Position numbers and translations under genes: made by a program. A stretch of 41,795 nt of DNA, taken from the NCBI GenBank assembly GCA_900540935.1, contig UQHW01000018.1:1-41795 (forward strand), read 5' to 3'. Source of the DNA: an uncultured Collinsella sp. (GTDB lineage: Bacteria > Actinomycetota > Coriobacteriia > Coriobacteriales > Coriobacteriaceae). Below, one piece after another: positions 30,782-38,885 of the stretch. Positions within the stretch are counted from its first letter, which is position 1. Each line of letters opens with the position of its first letter. The notes under the pieces are model-generated. The model worked only from the letters and a program-made list of their open reading frames with translations, was not told the origin of the DNA and ran no database searches.

Positions 30782-31264
30782 TTAGTGCAGCAGCTCGGTG
30801 AGGTTGCGCTTAAAGCGGGCGCGGTCTTCGCTGGTGAAGGCTGCCGGCCCGCGGGTGCGACCGCCAGCGCGACGCACCTTCTTTTCCTCGTGACGAATAA
30901 ACAGCTGCATGTCGATGGTTGCTTTGTCGTACACACGCCCGCGCACACCGATGGCGGCGGCATCGCGGCCGAGCACCATGCTCGCCAGGCCAATGTCCTG
31001 CGTCACGACCACGTCGCCCGCCTGCAGGCGTTCGACAATGGCAAAGTCGGCGCTGTCGGCGCCCACGCTCACATCGAGCGTCGTGACCCAAAATCCGCGT
31101 CGCGCGTGCTCAGCATCGCGCGGGTCGTCGCGGCGAATGTGCCGTTCTAGGTTTTGCGTGCTGTTGCCGGCGATAACAACGGCGACGCCCGCCCGCCGCG
31201 CGCAGTCAATCGACTCGCGCGTGACCGGGCAGGCGTCTGCATCAATAAAGAGCGTTCGCGGCAT
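30782..31264 (-). CDS. YaiI/YqxD family protein (DUF188)
   Basis: A 160-residue PIN/NYN-like protein of unknown biochemical role. The start MPRTLFIDADACPVTRESI is the family signature. VVTQDIGLASMVLGRDAAAIGVRGR is equally conserved, quoted in part as VVTQDIGLA. The C-terminal GGRTRGPAAFTSEDRARF is typical. Conserved Asp residues suggest metal-dependent nuclease ancestry. Its ATG directly abuts the stop codon of the preceding DUF308 gene, and there is no strong ribosome-binding site, so translation is probably coupled. Confidence 0.93.
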   Translation of the reverse strand: MPRTLFIDADACPVTRESIDCARRAGVAVVIAGNSTQNLERHIRRDDPRDAEHARRGFWVTTLDVSVGADSADFAIVERLQAGDVVVTQDIGLASMVLGRDAAAIGVRGRVYDKATIDMQLFIRHEEKKVRRAGGRTRGPAAFTSEDRARFKRNLTELLH

Positions 31265-31867
31265 CTAGTGCACCAGTTTGCCAAATTGAATAGCGCGAAC
31301 AATCAGCGTTACGCCAAACACCAGCAGTGCGGCGCCGCTAAAGATGACGAGCATCTTGGCCGACCACAGCGGATAGATAAACACGAACATGCCGGCGATG
31401 ATGGAGAGCGCGCCGCTCAGGATGGCGAGGGCACGGTTGGACGAAAGCTCGGACTCCAGAATGGACATGACACCTTCGACGATCCAGCCAAAGCCGGCCA
31501 CGATAACCACCATCGTGGTGAGCGTCGCGGTCGAGAAGGCCTGGTTGCGCAGGATTATGACGCCGCCCAAGATAATGAGTAGGTTGGAGATGATGCTCGT
31601 CACGCGCCAGCCGGTGGGCAGCAGCGGCTCGAAAACAGCGGTAAACAGCCTGATCGCGGCCGTGATCACAAAGTAGAAGCCCAAGACGGTCGTTAGGAAG
31701 ACGAGGGACTTGGCGGGCGCAAACAGCAGTGCGATGCCGGCGACGAGCGCCAAGACGCCCGTGATGGCGTAAATCCAGCGCACGGCCTTGACGGCTTTGC
31801 CCGCCATGCTTTTCTCGTCAAATCCAAACTGGCTCGATTTTTGGTCATCGTTCTTAAAGATGCCCAT
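31265..31867 (-). CDS. DUF308/HdeD-like membrane protein
   Basis: A 200-residue protein with six hydrophobic segments after a polar 25-residue N-terminus, in three two-helix repeats (ITGVLALVAGIALLF, LLIILGGVIIL and LSIIAGMFVFIYP mark them). This is the DUF308/HdeD pattern; HdeD is linked to acid resistance in E. coli, but the role here is unknown. AAAGGAG lies 5 nt before the ATG at 31867. First gene of a two-gene unit with the DUF188 gene. Confidence 0.88.
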   Translation of the reverse strand: MGIFKNDDQKSSQFGFDEKSMAGKAVKAVRWIYAITGVLALVAGIALLFAPAKSLVFLTTVLGFYFVITAAIRLFTAVFEPLLPTGWRVTSIISNLLIILGGVIILRNQAFSTATLTTMVVIVAGFGWIVEGVMSILESELSSNRALAILSGALSIIAGMFVFIYPLWSAKMLVIFSGAALLVFGVTLIVRAIQFGKLVH

Positions 31868-32026
31868 AATGTCTCCTTTCCGTGCGGCGTAAGCCTTGAT
31901 CGTTACAACCAGTATCGCCTAAAGGCGCTGGCGTATGGGTCGGAGAGGGCGAAACGTAACCCAAAGGCCCCGAATTGTTTCCGTTGTTCCCCACGTTGCG
32001 ATTTTCTATTCAACAGGTGTAGAACA

Positions 32027-32074
32027 TTGCAGCCCTGTTCGTTATTGCCTACGTTTTAGGTTAGATTTTCCTAA
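32027..32074 (+). promoter_or_regulatory. DtxR/IdeR-box-like operator at the nitroreductase promoter
   Basis: TTAGGTTAGATTTTCCTAA (32056-32074) matches 15 of 19 positions of the DtxR/IdeR consensus, including the complete left half and the last five bases. Just upstream a possible promoter, TTGCAG (32027-32032), 17 bp, TACGTT (32050-32055), would place the box at the transcription start. Confidence 0.5.
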
Positions 32075-32102
32075 GGACAATTGGCTTGTATTGGGGGTCC
32101 CT

Positions 32103-32774
32103 ATGAACGAAGCAGTTCCCGAGGCGCCGTCGAGTGTCGAATCGATGGCAGAGCAGGGTTGCGAAAAGCTCGGCTTGGAAGCGTTTGATGCGCTGGTCCG
32201 TCGTGCCCGTACGTGCCGCCGTTTTGACGAGTCCATGCGCGTGCCGCGTGAGTTTTTGCTCGAGCTGGCAGAGCTGGCTCACCTGACTCCCTGCGGCGCC
32301 AATGCTCAGCGTCTGCGTTTTCATGTGGTGAGCGGTGCCGTGGATTGCGCGCGTGTATTTGATGAGCTTGCATGGGCCGGTGCGCTTAAGGATTGGCCGG
32401 GTCCTGCCGAGGGTGAGCGCCCGACCGGCTACATCGCGATTTTGGCTGAGCGCGCCGTTCCGGGCAAGCCAGCCGCTCCCATTACCGAGGTCGACACGGG
32501 CATTGCCGCGCAGACGATGATGCTCGCCGCCCGCAGCGCCACGCCCGAGGTGGCAGCCTGTATGTTCAAGGCCTTTACGCCCCGCGCGATCGATGCCATG
32601 GGGCTCGATAACGACAAATATGAGCTCAAGCTGATCATGGCGTTTGGCGTTCCGGCCGAGACTCAAGTTATCGATGCGATCGATTCCAACCCCGACGGCT
32701 CTATTAATTACTGGCGTGACGAGGCGCAGGTGCACCACGTACCCAAGCGCCCGCTTGCCGACGTACTGGTGTAG
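32103..32774 (+). CDS. Nitroreductase-family protein
   Basis: A 223-residue flavin-fold oxidoreductase. ARTCRRFDESMRVPREFLLELAELAHLTPCGAN contains the FMN-phosphate Arg pattern (RRF) and the SPSGxN-like TPCGAN of nitroreductases. DTGIAAQTMMLAA is the conserved dimer-core helix. The C-terminal part (KYELKLIMAFGVPAET) matches the KxxLxxGxP-like FMN segment. Physiological substrates vary in this family and cannot be predicted. The start is ATG 32103 with a weak GGGGG ribosome-binding site. A DtxR-box-like sequence stands 29 bp upstream, which hints at iron or manganese control. Confidence 0.86.
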   Translation: MNEAVPEAPSSVESMAEQGCEKLGLEAFDALVRRARTCRRFDESMRVPREFLLELAELAHLTPCGANAQRLRFHVVSGAVDCARVFDELAWAGALKDWPGPAEGERPTGYIAILAERAVPGKPAAPITEVDTGIAAQTMMLAARSATPEVAACMFKAFTPRAIDAMGLDNDKYELKLIMAFGVPAETQVIDAIDSNPDGSINYWRDEAQVHHVPKRPLADVLV

Positions 32775-32806
32775 CTGAGCGTCACCGTGGTGTGATCCGG
32801 CGGTAA

Positions 32807-32841
32807 ACCACCACAAAGGTACCTGTCCCCTTTGCGGTGGT
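32807..32841 (+). terminator. Hairpin downstream of the nitroreductase gene
   Basis: 32807-32819 pairs with 32829-32841 over 13 bp with one A-C mismatch. Its arms (ACCACCACAAA, TTTGCGGTGGT) resemble the TTGCGGTG repeat family. It abuts the ribosome-binding site of the next gene, so it may be a terminator or attenuator. Confidence 0.55.
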
Positions 32842-32856
32842 GCGAGGGGAGGACGT

Positions 32857-33399
32857 GTGGCAGATTTGTATTTGGTGCGGCATGGGCAGACTGAGCTCAA
32901 TGTGCAGAACATTTTGCAGGGTGGGCACGATTCGCCGCTTACGGCGCGCGGGCGCGAGCAGGCGCTGGCGACGCGCGCGGCGTTTGAGGCGCGTGGCGTG
33001 ACCTTTGACCGTGTGTATTCCTCGCCGTTGGGCCGGGCGCGGCATACGGCTGAGCTAATTGCTGGTGAGGGCTGCTCGATAGAGCTGGTCGATGACCTGC
33101 GCGAGTGGCATTTGGGCTCGCTGGAGGGTACATCAAATCGCGAGATGCCGCCGCAGCCCTGGGGTGATTATCCGGTGGCCTTTGGTGGCGAGTCTGAAGG
33201 CGAGCTCCAGTCGCGCATGGTCGCGGCGCTGTCCCACATCATGGCCAGGCCGCAGCACGACTGTGTGCTGGCAGTCTCCCACGGCTCTTCCTGCCAGGAG
33301 TTTCTTGAGTATGTGACTGGCAGGGGAGAGCTACCCGACAACGGTGCCGTGCTTCATTTTGGCTATTGCGACGGTGCGTTTTCGCTCCTTGATTGGTAA
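32857..33399 (+). CDS. Histidine phosphatase family protein (first of a tandem pair)
   Basis: A 180-residue branch-1 histidine phosphatase (phosphoglycerate mutase/PhoE-like). The catalytic LVRHGQTELN with His9 starts the protein; VYSSPLGRARHTA gives the second Arg, EWHLGSLEG the Glu and VSHGSS the second His. The start is GTG at 32857 after GGGGAGG. It is followed after 17 bp by a paralogue. The substrate is unknown. Confidence 0.9.
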   Translation: MADLYLVRHGQTELNVQNILQGGHDSPLTARGREQALATRAAFEARGVTFDRVYSSPLGRARHTAELIAGEGCSIELVDDLREWHLGSLEGTSNREMPPQPWGDYPVAFGGESEGELQSRMVAALSHIMARPQHDCVLAVSHGSSCQEFLEYVTGRGELPDNGAVLHFGYCDGAFSLLDW

Positions 33400-33416
33400 C
33401 GAACGAAAGGACCCCT

Positions 33417-34052
33417 ATGAATAAAGATCTGTATCTGGTCCGTCATGGACAGACGATATTCAACCTTAAGCGTATCATTCAGGGGTGGAGTGACTCGCCG
33501 CTTACGCAGTTGGGTTGCGACCAGGCGGCGCGCGCCGGCATGTTTTTACGTGCGCGCGGCATTGAGCCCGATCATGCCTACACCTCCACGCTTCATCGCA
33601 CCGAGCAGACTATCGCCAACCTGTGGCCGGGCTTGGCGTACGAGCGCCTGGACGGTCTGCGCGAGTGGTTCTTTGGCGACTTTGAGGCCGAGCGCGTGAT
33701 GCTTATGCCCGAGCGCCCGTGGCGCGATTTCTATCGTCAGTTTGGCGGCGAGGGCCAGATGCAGGTGCGTGAGCGCATGGTGGCGACGCTGACCGAGCTT
33801 ATGCGACGTCCGGACCACGAGTGCGTGCTCGCGGTGAGCCACGGCTCGGCTATCAAGGAGTTTTTGGACCACGTGCGGGGCGCGGCGGCAGACGAGCGCG
33901 AACGCGTGCCGGGCAACTGCTCGGTGCTGCACTTTGCGTTTGACGACGAATCCGACACGTTTGAGCTGATTGAGATTTTTACGCAGGAGGATTACGCACG
34001 CGAGCTGGGCCTTGAACCGCTTGTGGCTACTGCAGGTCCGCAGCGCGGATAA
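33417..34052 (+). CDS. Histidine phosphatase family protein (second of a tandem pair)
   Basis: A 211-residue paralogue of the preceding protein: LVRHGQTIFN (catalytic His), YTSTLHRTEQT, EWFFGDFEAE and VSHGSAIKEF hold the same catalytic residues. A longer insert (RGAAADERERVPGN) and C-terminal tail distinguish it. GAAAGG precedes the ATG at 33417. The close spacing and shared motifs indicate duplication within one operon. Confidence 0.9.
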   Translation: MNKDLYLVRHGQTIFNLKRIIQGWSDSPLTQLGCDQAARAGMFLRARGIEPDHAYTSTLHRTEQTIANLWPGLAYERLDGLREWFFGDFEAERVMLMPERPWRDFYRQFGGEGQMQVRERMVATLTELMRRPDHECVLAVSHGSAIKEFLDHVRGAAADERERVPGNCSVLHFAFDDESDTFELIEIFTQEDYARELGLEPLVATAGPQRG

Positions 34053-34099
34053 CGCGAGCGTGGCGGCTCGGGTCGCCGGCATAACTTCTCGACGCAAAA

Positions 34100-34140
34100 G
34101 GGGCGGAGATGCATGTACCTGCTGCATCTCCGCCCCCTGT
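34100..34140. terminator. Terminator between convergent phosphatase and DUF1015-like genes
   Basis: GGGGCGGAGATGCA (34100-34113) pairs perfectly with 34123-34136. AAAA precedes it and CTGTTTGTT follows, so it can act in both directions. Confidence 0.85.
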
Positions 34141-34181
34141 TTGTTGAGCTGCCGATTTTTGTGCTGCGCGGTCTGGTCTTG

Positions 34182-34862
34182 CTAGAACCGCGCGACTTGG
34201 TGCGTGAGCAGACCCGTCGGAACCTGCGGTGCGCCGCCGCTGACCTGCGCAGCGGGGAAGAGCGCGGCAACGGTAAAGTTGAACGGCTCCTTGCCGGTGT
34301 ACGTTCCGGCGGAACGGGCCTCATCGGCCAGGAGCTGTGATACCCCGACTAGTGCGCCAGCGTAGGCAGGGTCGTCGGCCAGTACCGGCTCCGGCGCCTG
34401 GTCGAGCATGGCACGGATGGCGCCGACGGCGTCCTCGCGCTTAACCTCCCACACGCGGTGTGTAATGCCCGCAGGATCGGTGACGGCGTAGAGCGAGGCG
34501 CCCTCTTTGGCGGCGCCCAGGATGATATCCATGACGGGCGAGGCCTCGTAGGCGAGCGTTACGGGACGGGGCTGTACCTTGAGGTCGGCGAATGCGCGCG
34601 CAGCGGCGGCCGTATCGGCGGCAACCGCGTCGCCGCCCGCCAGCGCACCAACCGGGCAGATCGCCACAACGCCCGTCACGCGCCCCGGCTCCCCCGAGCA
34701 TTCGTACACGTAATACGCCGCACCCGGGTCCTTGAGCATCAGGCCATCGGCAATGGCTCCGCGCAGAGCATCGTTGCCGCTCAGGATGCTGCCCATTGCG
34801 GGCAACGCCTCGAGCACGCGGTCCTGAGCCGGGCGGATGCAGGGAAACGGAAGTGCTTTCAT
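34182..34862 (-). CDS. Short DUF1015-like protein
   Basis: A 226-residue protein of unknown function. MKALPFPCIRPAQD resembles the start of DUF1015 proteins (PF..IRP). DGLMLKDPGAAYYVYE, VWEVKREDAVGAIRAML and GKEPFNFTVAALFP also recall that family. Typical DUF1015 members are about 400 residues, so this is a much shorter version. It has no frameshift that I can see. It lies 39 bp after the M20 peptidase gene on the same strand, in a serC-serA neighbourhood. DUF1015 genes are often near serA/serC in Firmicutes, which supports the assignment. Confidence 0.6.
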   Translation of the reverse strand: MKALPFPCIRPAQDRVLEALPAMGSILSGNDALRGAIADGLMLKDPGAAYYVYECSGEPGRVTGVVAICPVGALAGGDAVAADTAAAARAFADLKVQPRPVTLAYEASPVMDIILGAAKEGASLYAVTDPAGITHRVWEVKREDAVGAIRAMLDQAPEPVLADDPAYAGALVGVSQLLADEARSAGTYTGKEPFNFTVAALFPAAQVSGGAPQVPTGLLTHQVARF

Positions 34863-34901
34863 GGGCGGTCCTAACGCACGAGTTGGTTTGTTCGCGGCTT
34901 A

Positions 34902-36122
34902 TTATGCCCCAACTTGGCCATCCGCGCCCCAGAGCGTGTTGTCGGCGAGCGCGATGAGCACACTCTGGCAGCGAACGATGTCGGCGTGGGGCACATATTC
35001 GTTGGGCTTGTGGGCGAGTGCGAGCGAGCCTGGGCCATAGCTCATGCAGCTACGGTTACCCGTCTTGCCGGCAATGACGGCAGTGTCGGTGTAGCCGGTA
35101 AAGAAGCCGACGGTCGTGTCCGTGCCCGTTACATCGTCTGCTGCGCACTTGAGTGCAGCTAGAAGGGGAGAGACCGGATCGCGCTCGATAGCGGGGCGGT
35201 CGCCCGTCACGGCGTAGCTGCCGTGGCAACCGGGAACCGCGGCCTCGGCGGCGGCAATAGCATGCTCGACCATATTGATTGCGGCGGCCGTATCGGTCGG
35301 CGGGGTCAGACGCATGTCGACCCAGACTTTGGCGCGGTCGGGCACGACATAGGGGCGATATCCGCCCTCGATTTGGCCAAACGTGATGGTCGAAGGCCCC
35401 AGCTCATCGTGCGCGGGCAGCGCCACAAACGCGCGACGGAGCGAACACACGACCTCGGCCATGGCGGCGACGGCATCCGCGCCCTTCCACGGCTGGCTCG
35501 CATGCGCCGTTACGCCAGCCATTTCAATCTCGAACCACGTGCGCCCCTTGTGCGCCACCTGGATCTGTCCGTCGGTGGGCTCGGTGTCCAGCACCCATTC
35601 ACGCGAGCCGACCCAGCCGGCATCGATGGCTGCCTCTGAGCCGCGCATAAAGTCCTCCTCGTCGACCGAGCAAATGAGTGAGAAGCCACGGCGGGGCAGC
35701 TCGCCTTCTGCCGCCACGCGCTCGAGCGTATGGACCAGTGCGGCAATGGCGCAGGCCAGGCCACCCTTCATATCGCAGGCACCGCGGCCATAGAGTTTAT
35801 CGTTGCGCACGATCGCTCCGAGCGGCGGAATGTCCGCGTCCCAGCCATCGCCCAGCGTAACGGTATCCATATGGCAGATATAGACGAGCCGTGGCTCGTC
35901 GCTCAGTCCCGGCACGGTGACCATAAGGTTGCGGCGCCCGGGGAGTACTTCGTGCTCTGCAATCTGCACGGCATCGAGTACCGGATGGCTCAGCTGCGCT
36001 AACCGTTCCTCAACCAACGCTTTGATATAGCGTTCAATCTCGCCCTCATACGCACCTGGGTCGGAACTGTCGATCCGCACGAGCCCCTGCGTAAGCCGCC
36101 AAGCAAAATCTGTATCAACCAT
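34902..36122 (-). CDS. M20 peptidase (ArgE/DapE/Acy1-like deacylase)
   Basis: A 406-residue metallohydrolase. Metal ligands appear in YICHMDTV (His, Asp), GRGACDMKGG (bridging Asp), CSVDEEDFMRGSEAA (catalytic Glu-Glu) and a C-terminal AHKPNEYV with the last His. The dimerisation domain contains VTAHASQPWKGADA, typical of the ArgE/DapE/CPG2 group. It differs from the PepV-like M20 at 14.7 kb. The start is ATG 36122 (MVDTDFA) after GAGGTG; upstream in-frame residues overlap the serA terminator. The substrate is unresolved: an N-acyl amino acid or small peptide is likely. Confidence 0.9.
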   Translation of the reverse strand: MVDTDFAWRLTQGLVRIDSSDPGAYEGEIERYIKALVEERLAQLSHPVLDAVQIAEHEVLPGRRNLMVTVPGLSDEPRLVYICHMDTVTLGDGWDADIPPLGAIVRNDKLYGRGACDMKGGLACAIAALVHTLERVAAEGELPRRGFSLICSVDEEDFMRGSEAAIDAGWVGSREWVLDTEPTDGQIQVAHKGRTWFEIEMAGVTAHASQPWKGADAVAAMAEVVCSLRRAFVALPAHDELGPSTITFGQIEGGYRPYVVPDRAKVWVDMRLTPPTDTAAAINMVEHAIAAAEAAVPGCHGSYAVTGDRPAIERDPVSPLLAALKCAADDVTGTDTTVGFFTGYTDTAVIAGKTGNRSCMSYGPGSLALAHKPNEYVPHADIVRCQSVLIALADNTLWGADGQVGA

Positions 36123-36200
36123 AGGCACCTCACAGATAGTTAGGTCAACATACAGATTGTATGCCAAGAAGCGGCTCGGTGCACTTAATGGAGCGCTCAC

Positions 36201-36237
36201 AAAAACGGGGGCGCCTCTCGTGCGAAAGGCACCCCCG
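36201..36237 (-). terminator. Intrinsic terminator of serA
   Basis: 36206-36220 pairs with 36223-36237 (15 bp). The two non-Watson-Crick positions are G-U in minus-strand RNA, the strand of serA, and TTTTT follows on that strand (36205-36201). Confidence 0.9.
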
Positions 36238-36299
36238 CGGGCATTCAATGTCAGTGACGGGCAGGCCACATGGGGAGCTGCCCGTCAGGTCAGTCGGCG

Positions 36300-37463
36300 C
36301 TACTTGATCACGCGCACGCGATACATCGACGGAATCTGCTTGAGCGCCTCGATGGTGCTGCTGTCCAGGTGCTCGTCGGTGTCGAACATGGTGTAGGCGT
36401 TCTCGCCAGCGGACTCGTTGGTCATACGCTGCACGTTGGCGTTGTCCTTGGCAAGAATGGCCGTGATCTGGCCGATCATGTTGGGCACGTTGGCGTGCAG
36501 GCAGGCGATGCGGCTTGCGGCGCGCGCCTTGCCCATGCTGCAGGTGGGGTAGTTGACGCTATGTGCGATGTTGCCGTTCTCCAGGTAATCCTTGAGCTCG
36601 CTGATGGCCATGTCTGCGCAGTTGGCTTCAGCCTCACCGGTGCCGGCGCCCGAATGCGTGGTGATAAACGTATTGGGCATCTTGACCGTCTTGGGCGTGG
36701 CGAAGTCGCAGCTAAACCAGCTGAGCTTGCCCTCGCGCAGGGCGGCGTCGACGGCGTCTTCGTCGATGATGGTCTCTCGCGCGTAGTTGATGAGCACGGC
36801 GTCGGGTGCCAGCAGATCGATCTGCTGGGTGCTGATCATACCGATGGTGTCGGCCTTGCTGGGTACGTGCACGGTGAGGTAGTCGCAGCCGCGGCACAGG
36901 TCCTCGAGCGTGCCTACGCGCTGCACTTCGCGGCTCAGCACCCATGCGTGCTCGACGGAAATGAACGGATCGTAGCCGTAGACGTCCATGCCCAGATCGA
37001 CGCAGGCGTTGGCTACCTTGGAGCCCACGTTGCCCAGGCCGATGACGCCGATGCGCTTGCCCTTGAGCTCGCGGCCCACAAAGGCCTTCTTGGCCTTCTC
37101 GGCATCGACCTGGATCTCGGGATCGTCGGCGTTGTCGCGCACCCAGTTCATCGATTGCACCACGCCGCGGCTCGAGAGCACCAGCATGCCTAGGACGAGC
37201 TCCTTGACGGCGTTGCTGTTGGCGCCGGGGGAGTTAAAGACGACGACGCCCTTCTTGGCGTACTCCTCGACGGGGATGTTGTTGACGCCGGCGCCGCAGC
37301 GGGCGATGGCGCGGATGCCCTCGGGCAGCTCGTAGCCGTGCAGGTCGGTCGAGCGCATCAGGATGGCGTCGGCCTCTTCGGCGGTGCTCACAAATTCGTA
37401 GCCCTCGCCAAACTCGACTTTGCCGTCTTTAGTGATGTCGTCGATGGTCTTAATCTTACGCAT
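36300..37463 (-). CDS. serA: D-3-phosphoglycerate dehydrogenase SerA
   Basis: Oxidises 3-phosphoglycerate to 3-phosphohydroxypyruvate, the first step of serine synthesis. The 387-residue protein has ARCGAGVNNIP and NSPGANSNAVKELVLG (substrate region), the NAD motif GVIGLGNVGSKVAN, YDPF, NYARETIIDE and a catalytic His in TTHSGAGTGEAE. The C-terminal ACT domain (about 315-387, NVPNMIGQITAILAKDNANV) may give serine feedback. It is the short ACT form, as in many anaerobes. AAGGAG precedes the ATG. It lies 70 bp after serC. Confidence 0.95.
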   Translation of the reverse strand: MRKIKTIDDITKDGKVEFGEGYEFVSTAEEADAILMRSTDLHGYELPEGIRAIARCGAGVNNIPVEEYAKKGVVVFNSPGANSNAVKELVLGMLVLSSRGVVQSMNWVRDNADDPEIQVDAEKAKKAFVGRELKGKRIGVIGLGNVGSKVANACVDLGMDVYGYDPFISVEHAWVLSREVQRVGTLEDLCRGCDYLTVHVPSKADTIGMISTQQIDLLAPDAVLINYARETIIDEDAVDAALREGKLSWFSCDFATPKTVKMPNTFITTHSGAGTGEAEANCADMAISELKDYLENGNIAHSVNYPTCSMGKARAASRIACLHANVPNMIGQITAILAKDNANVQRMTNESAGENAYTMFDTDEHLDSSTIEALKQIPSMYRVRVIK

Positions 37464-37533
37464 GGAAAAACTCCTTAGCAGGTTTGTCTAAAACAAGTGG
37501 TTTGAAGTGGCTGGTCGGCCCGCGCGTTGCGGG

Positions 37534-38658
37534 CTAGTTAGATCGCGGGCTCAAACTATGCTGCGCTTCGAAGTCCTTCATGTACGAGGCCAGTGCCTGC
37601 ACGTCTTCCATGGTTACGGCGTTGTAGACGCTGGCGCGCATACCGCCCACCAGGCGATGGCCCTTGACGTTTTGAATCTGGTGCCCGGCCGCGCCTGCGA
37701 CAAAGGCCGCGTCGAGTTCGGCGTCGCCGGTGCGGAAGGTGACGTTGGCGATGGAGCGGCTGTCGGCCTGCGTAGTGCTATGGAACAGCTCGCTGTGCTC
37801 GAGCAGGTCATAGAGCAGATTGGCCTTGGCCCAGTTGCGCTCGGCCATGGCGGCAAGTCCGCCGGTTTTCTCAACCCAACGGAACACCTTGCCGCATACG
37901 TAGATACCAAAGGTGTTGGGCGTGTTGAGCATGGAGCCCTTGGCGGCCTGGGCCTTGAGGTCCATGTACTGCGGCGTTTGCGCAAAGGCGGAGCCATCTG
38001 CGATGAGGTCGTCGCGCACGATGACCACGGTCACGCCCGCGGCGCCGGCGTTTTTCTGCGCGCCGGCGTAAATGAGCCCGTAGCGCTCAACGTCGAGCGG
38101 CTGCGACAGAAAGCAGCTCGAGACATCGGCGACCAGCGGTACGTCGCCGCAGTTGGGCAGCTCGTGGTACATGGTGCCAAAGATGGTGTTGTTCTGGCAG
38201 ATGTAGACGTAGTCGAGCCCGTTGCTTGCGGCCTCGGCGGCAATGCGCGCGTTGACGTCGGCCATGGTGGGTATGCGGTCGAAATTGGTGTCCTTGGAGC
38301 TCGCGAGCAGCACGGCCTCGCCGTACTTGGCGGCTTCTTTGTATGCCTTGTTGGCAAAGTTGCCGGTCACGATGTAGCCGGCGCGCCCGCGGCGCATGAG
38401 GTTCATGGGGATGCCCGCAAACTGCAGCGTGGCGCCGCCCTGCAAAAACAGGACACGGTAGTTGTCGGGGATGCTCAGCAGACGACGCAGGGTTGCCTCG
38501 GCGTCGTCGATGATCTGCTGGTACATGCTAGATCGATGGCTCATCTCGAGCACGGACATGCCGCAACCGCGGTAGTCCATCATCTCGTCGGCGATCTCGG
38601 CGAGCACGCTTGCGGGCAGCGCGGCCGGGCCAGCTGAGAAGTTGTGCACACGTGCCAT
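37534..38658 (-). CDS. serC: Phosphoserine aminotransferase SerC
   Basis: Transaminates 3-phosphohydroxypyruvate to phosphoserine using glutamate and PLP. The 374-residue protein starts VHNFSAGPAALP and has EMSHRSSMY, FLQGGATLQF, DVSSCFLSQP and the PLP lysine in AGAQKNAG (Lys202), all standard for SerC. It is the first gene of the serine cluster; serA follows. No separate serB is in the window. GAGGGGGAA precedes the start codon. Confidence 0.96.
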   Translation of the reverse strand: MARVHNFSAGPAALPASVLAEIADEMMDYRGCGMSVLEMSHRSSMYQQIIDDAEATLRRLLSIPDNYRVLFLQGGATLQFAGIPMNLMRRGRAGYIVTGNFANKAYKEAAKYGEAVLLASSKDTNFDRIPTMADVNARIAAEAASNGLDYVYICQNNTIFGTMYHELPNCGDVPLVADVSSCFLSQPLDVERYGLIYAGAQKNAGAAGVTVVIVRDDLIADGSAFAQTPQYMDLKAQAAKGSMLNTPNTFGIYVCGKVFRWVEKTGGLAAMAERNWAKANLLYDLLEHSELFHSTTQADSRSIANVTFRTGDAELDAAFVAGAAGHQIQNVKGHRLVGGMRASVYNAVTMEDVQALASYMKDFEAQHSLSPRSN

Positions 38659-38885
38659 CTTCTAGTTCCCCCTCGTAGTCGTTTGAACGTTCGGGATACT
38701 TTAGCACAGTGGAGCGCCAGGCGCGACCGAATCACGGTAAAACTCGACTACGCCGCTATGATTTACAGGATGGTTACATGGGGGAGGGGTGCTTTACTCC
38801 TCAGGCAAATCCAAATCTGCGAGCGAAGGCATGAGGTTCTCTAGGCGCTTGATCTCTTCGTCGCAAATTAGCTACCTCCTGGTCA
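38659..38885. other. Intergenic region between antiporter and serC genes
   Basis: 227 bp. On the minus strand a strong AGGAGG (38878-38873) follows the antiporter stop and is followed by about 24 open codons reading ICDEEIKRLENLMPSLADL then DLPEE, but without a normal start codon (ATT). CAAATTAGCTACC (38864-38876) recurs inverted at 41661-41673. The rest is the serC promoter region. Confidence 0.4.
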
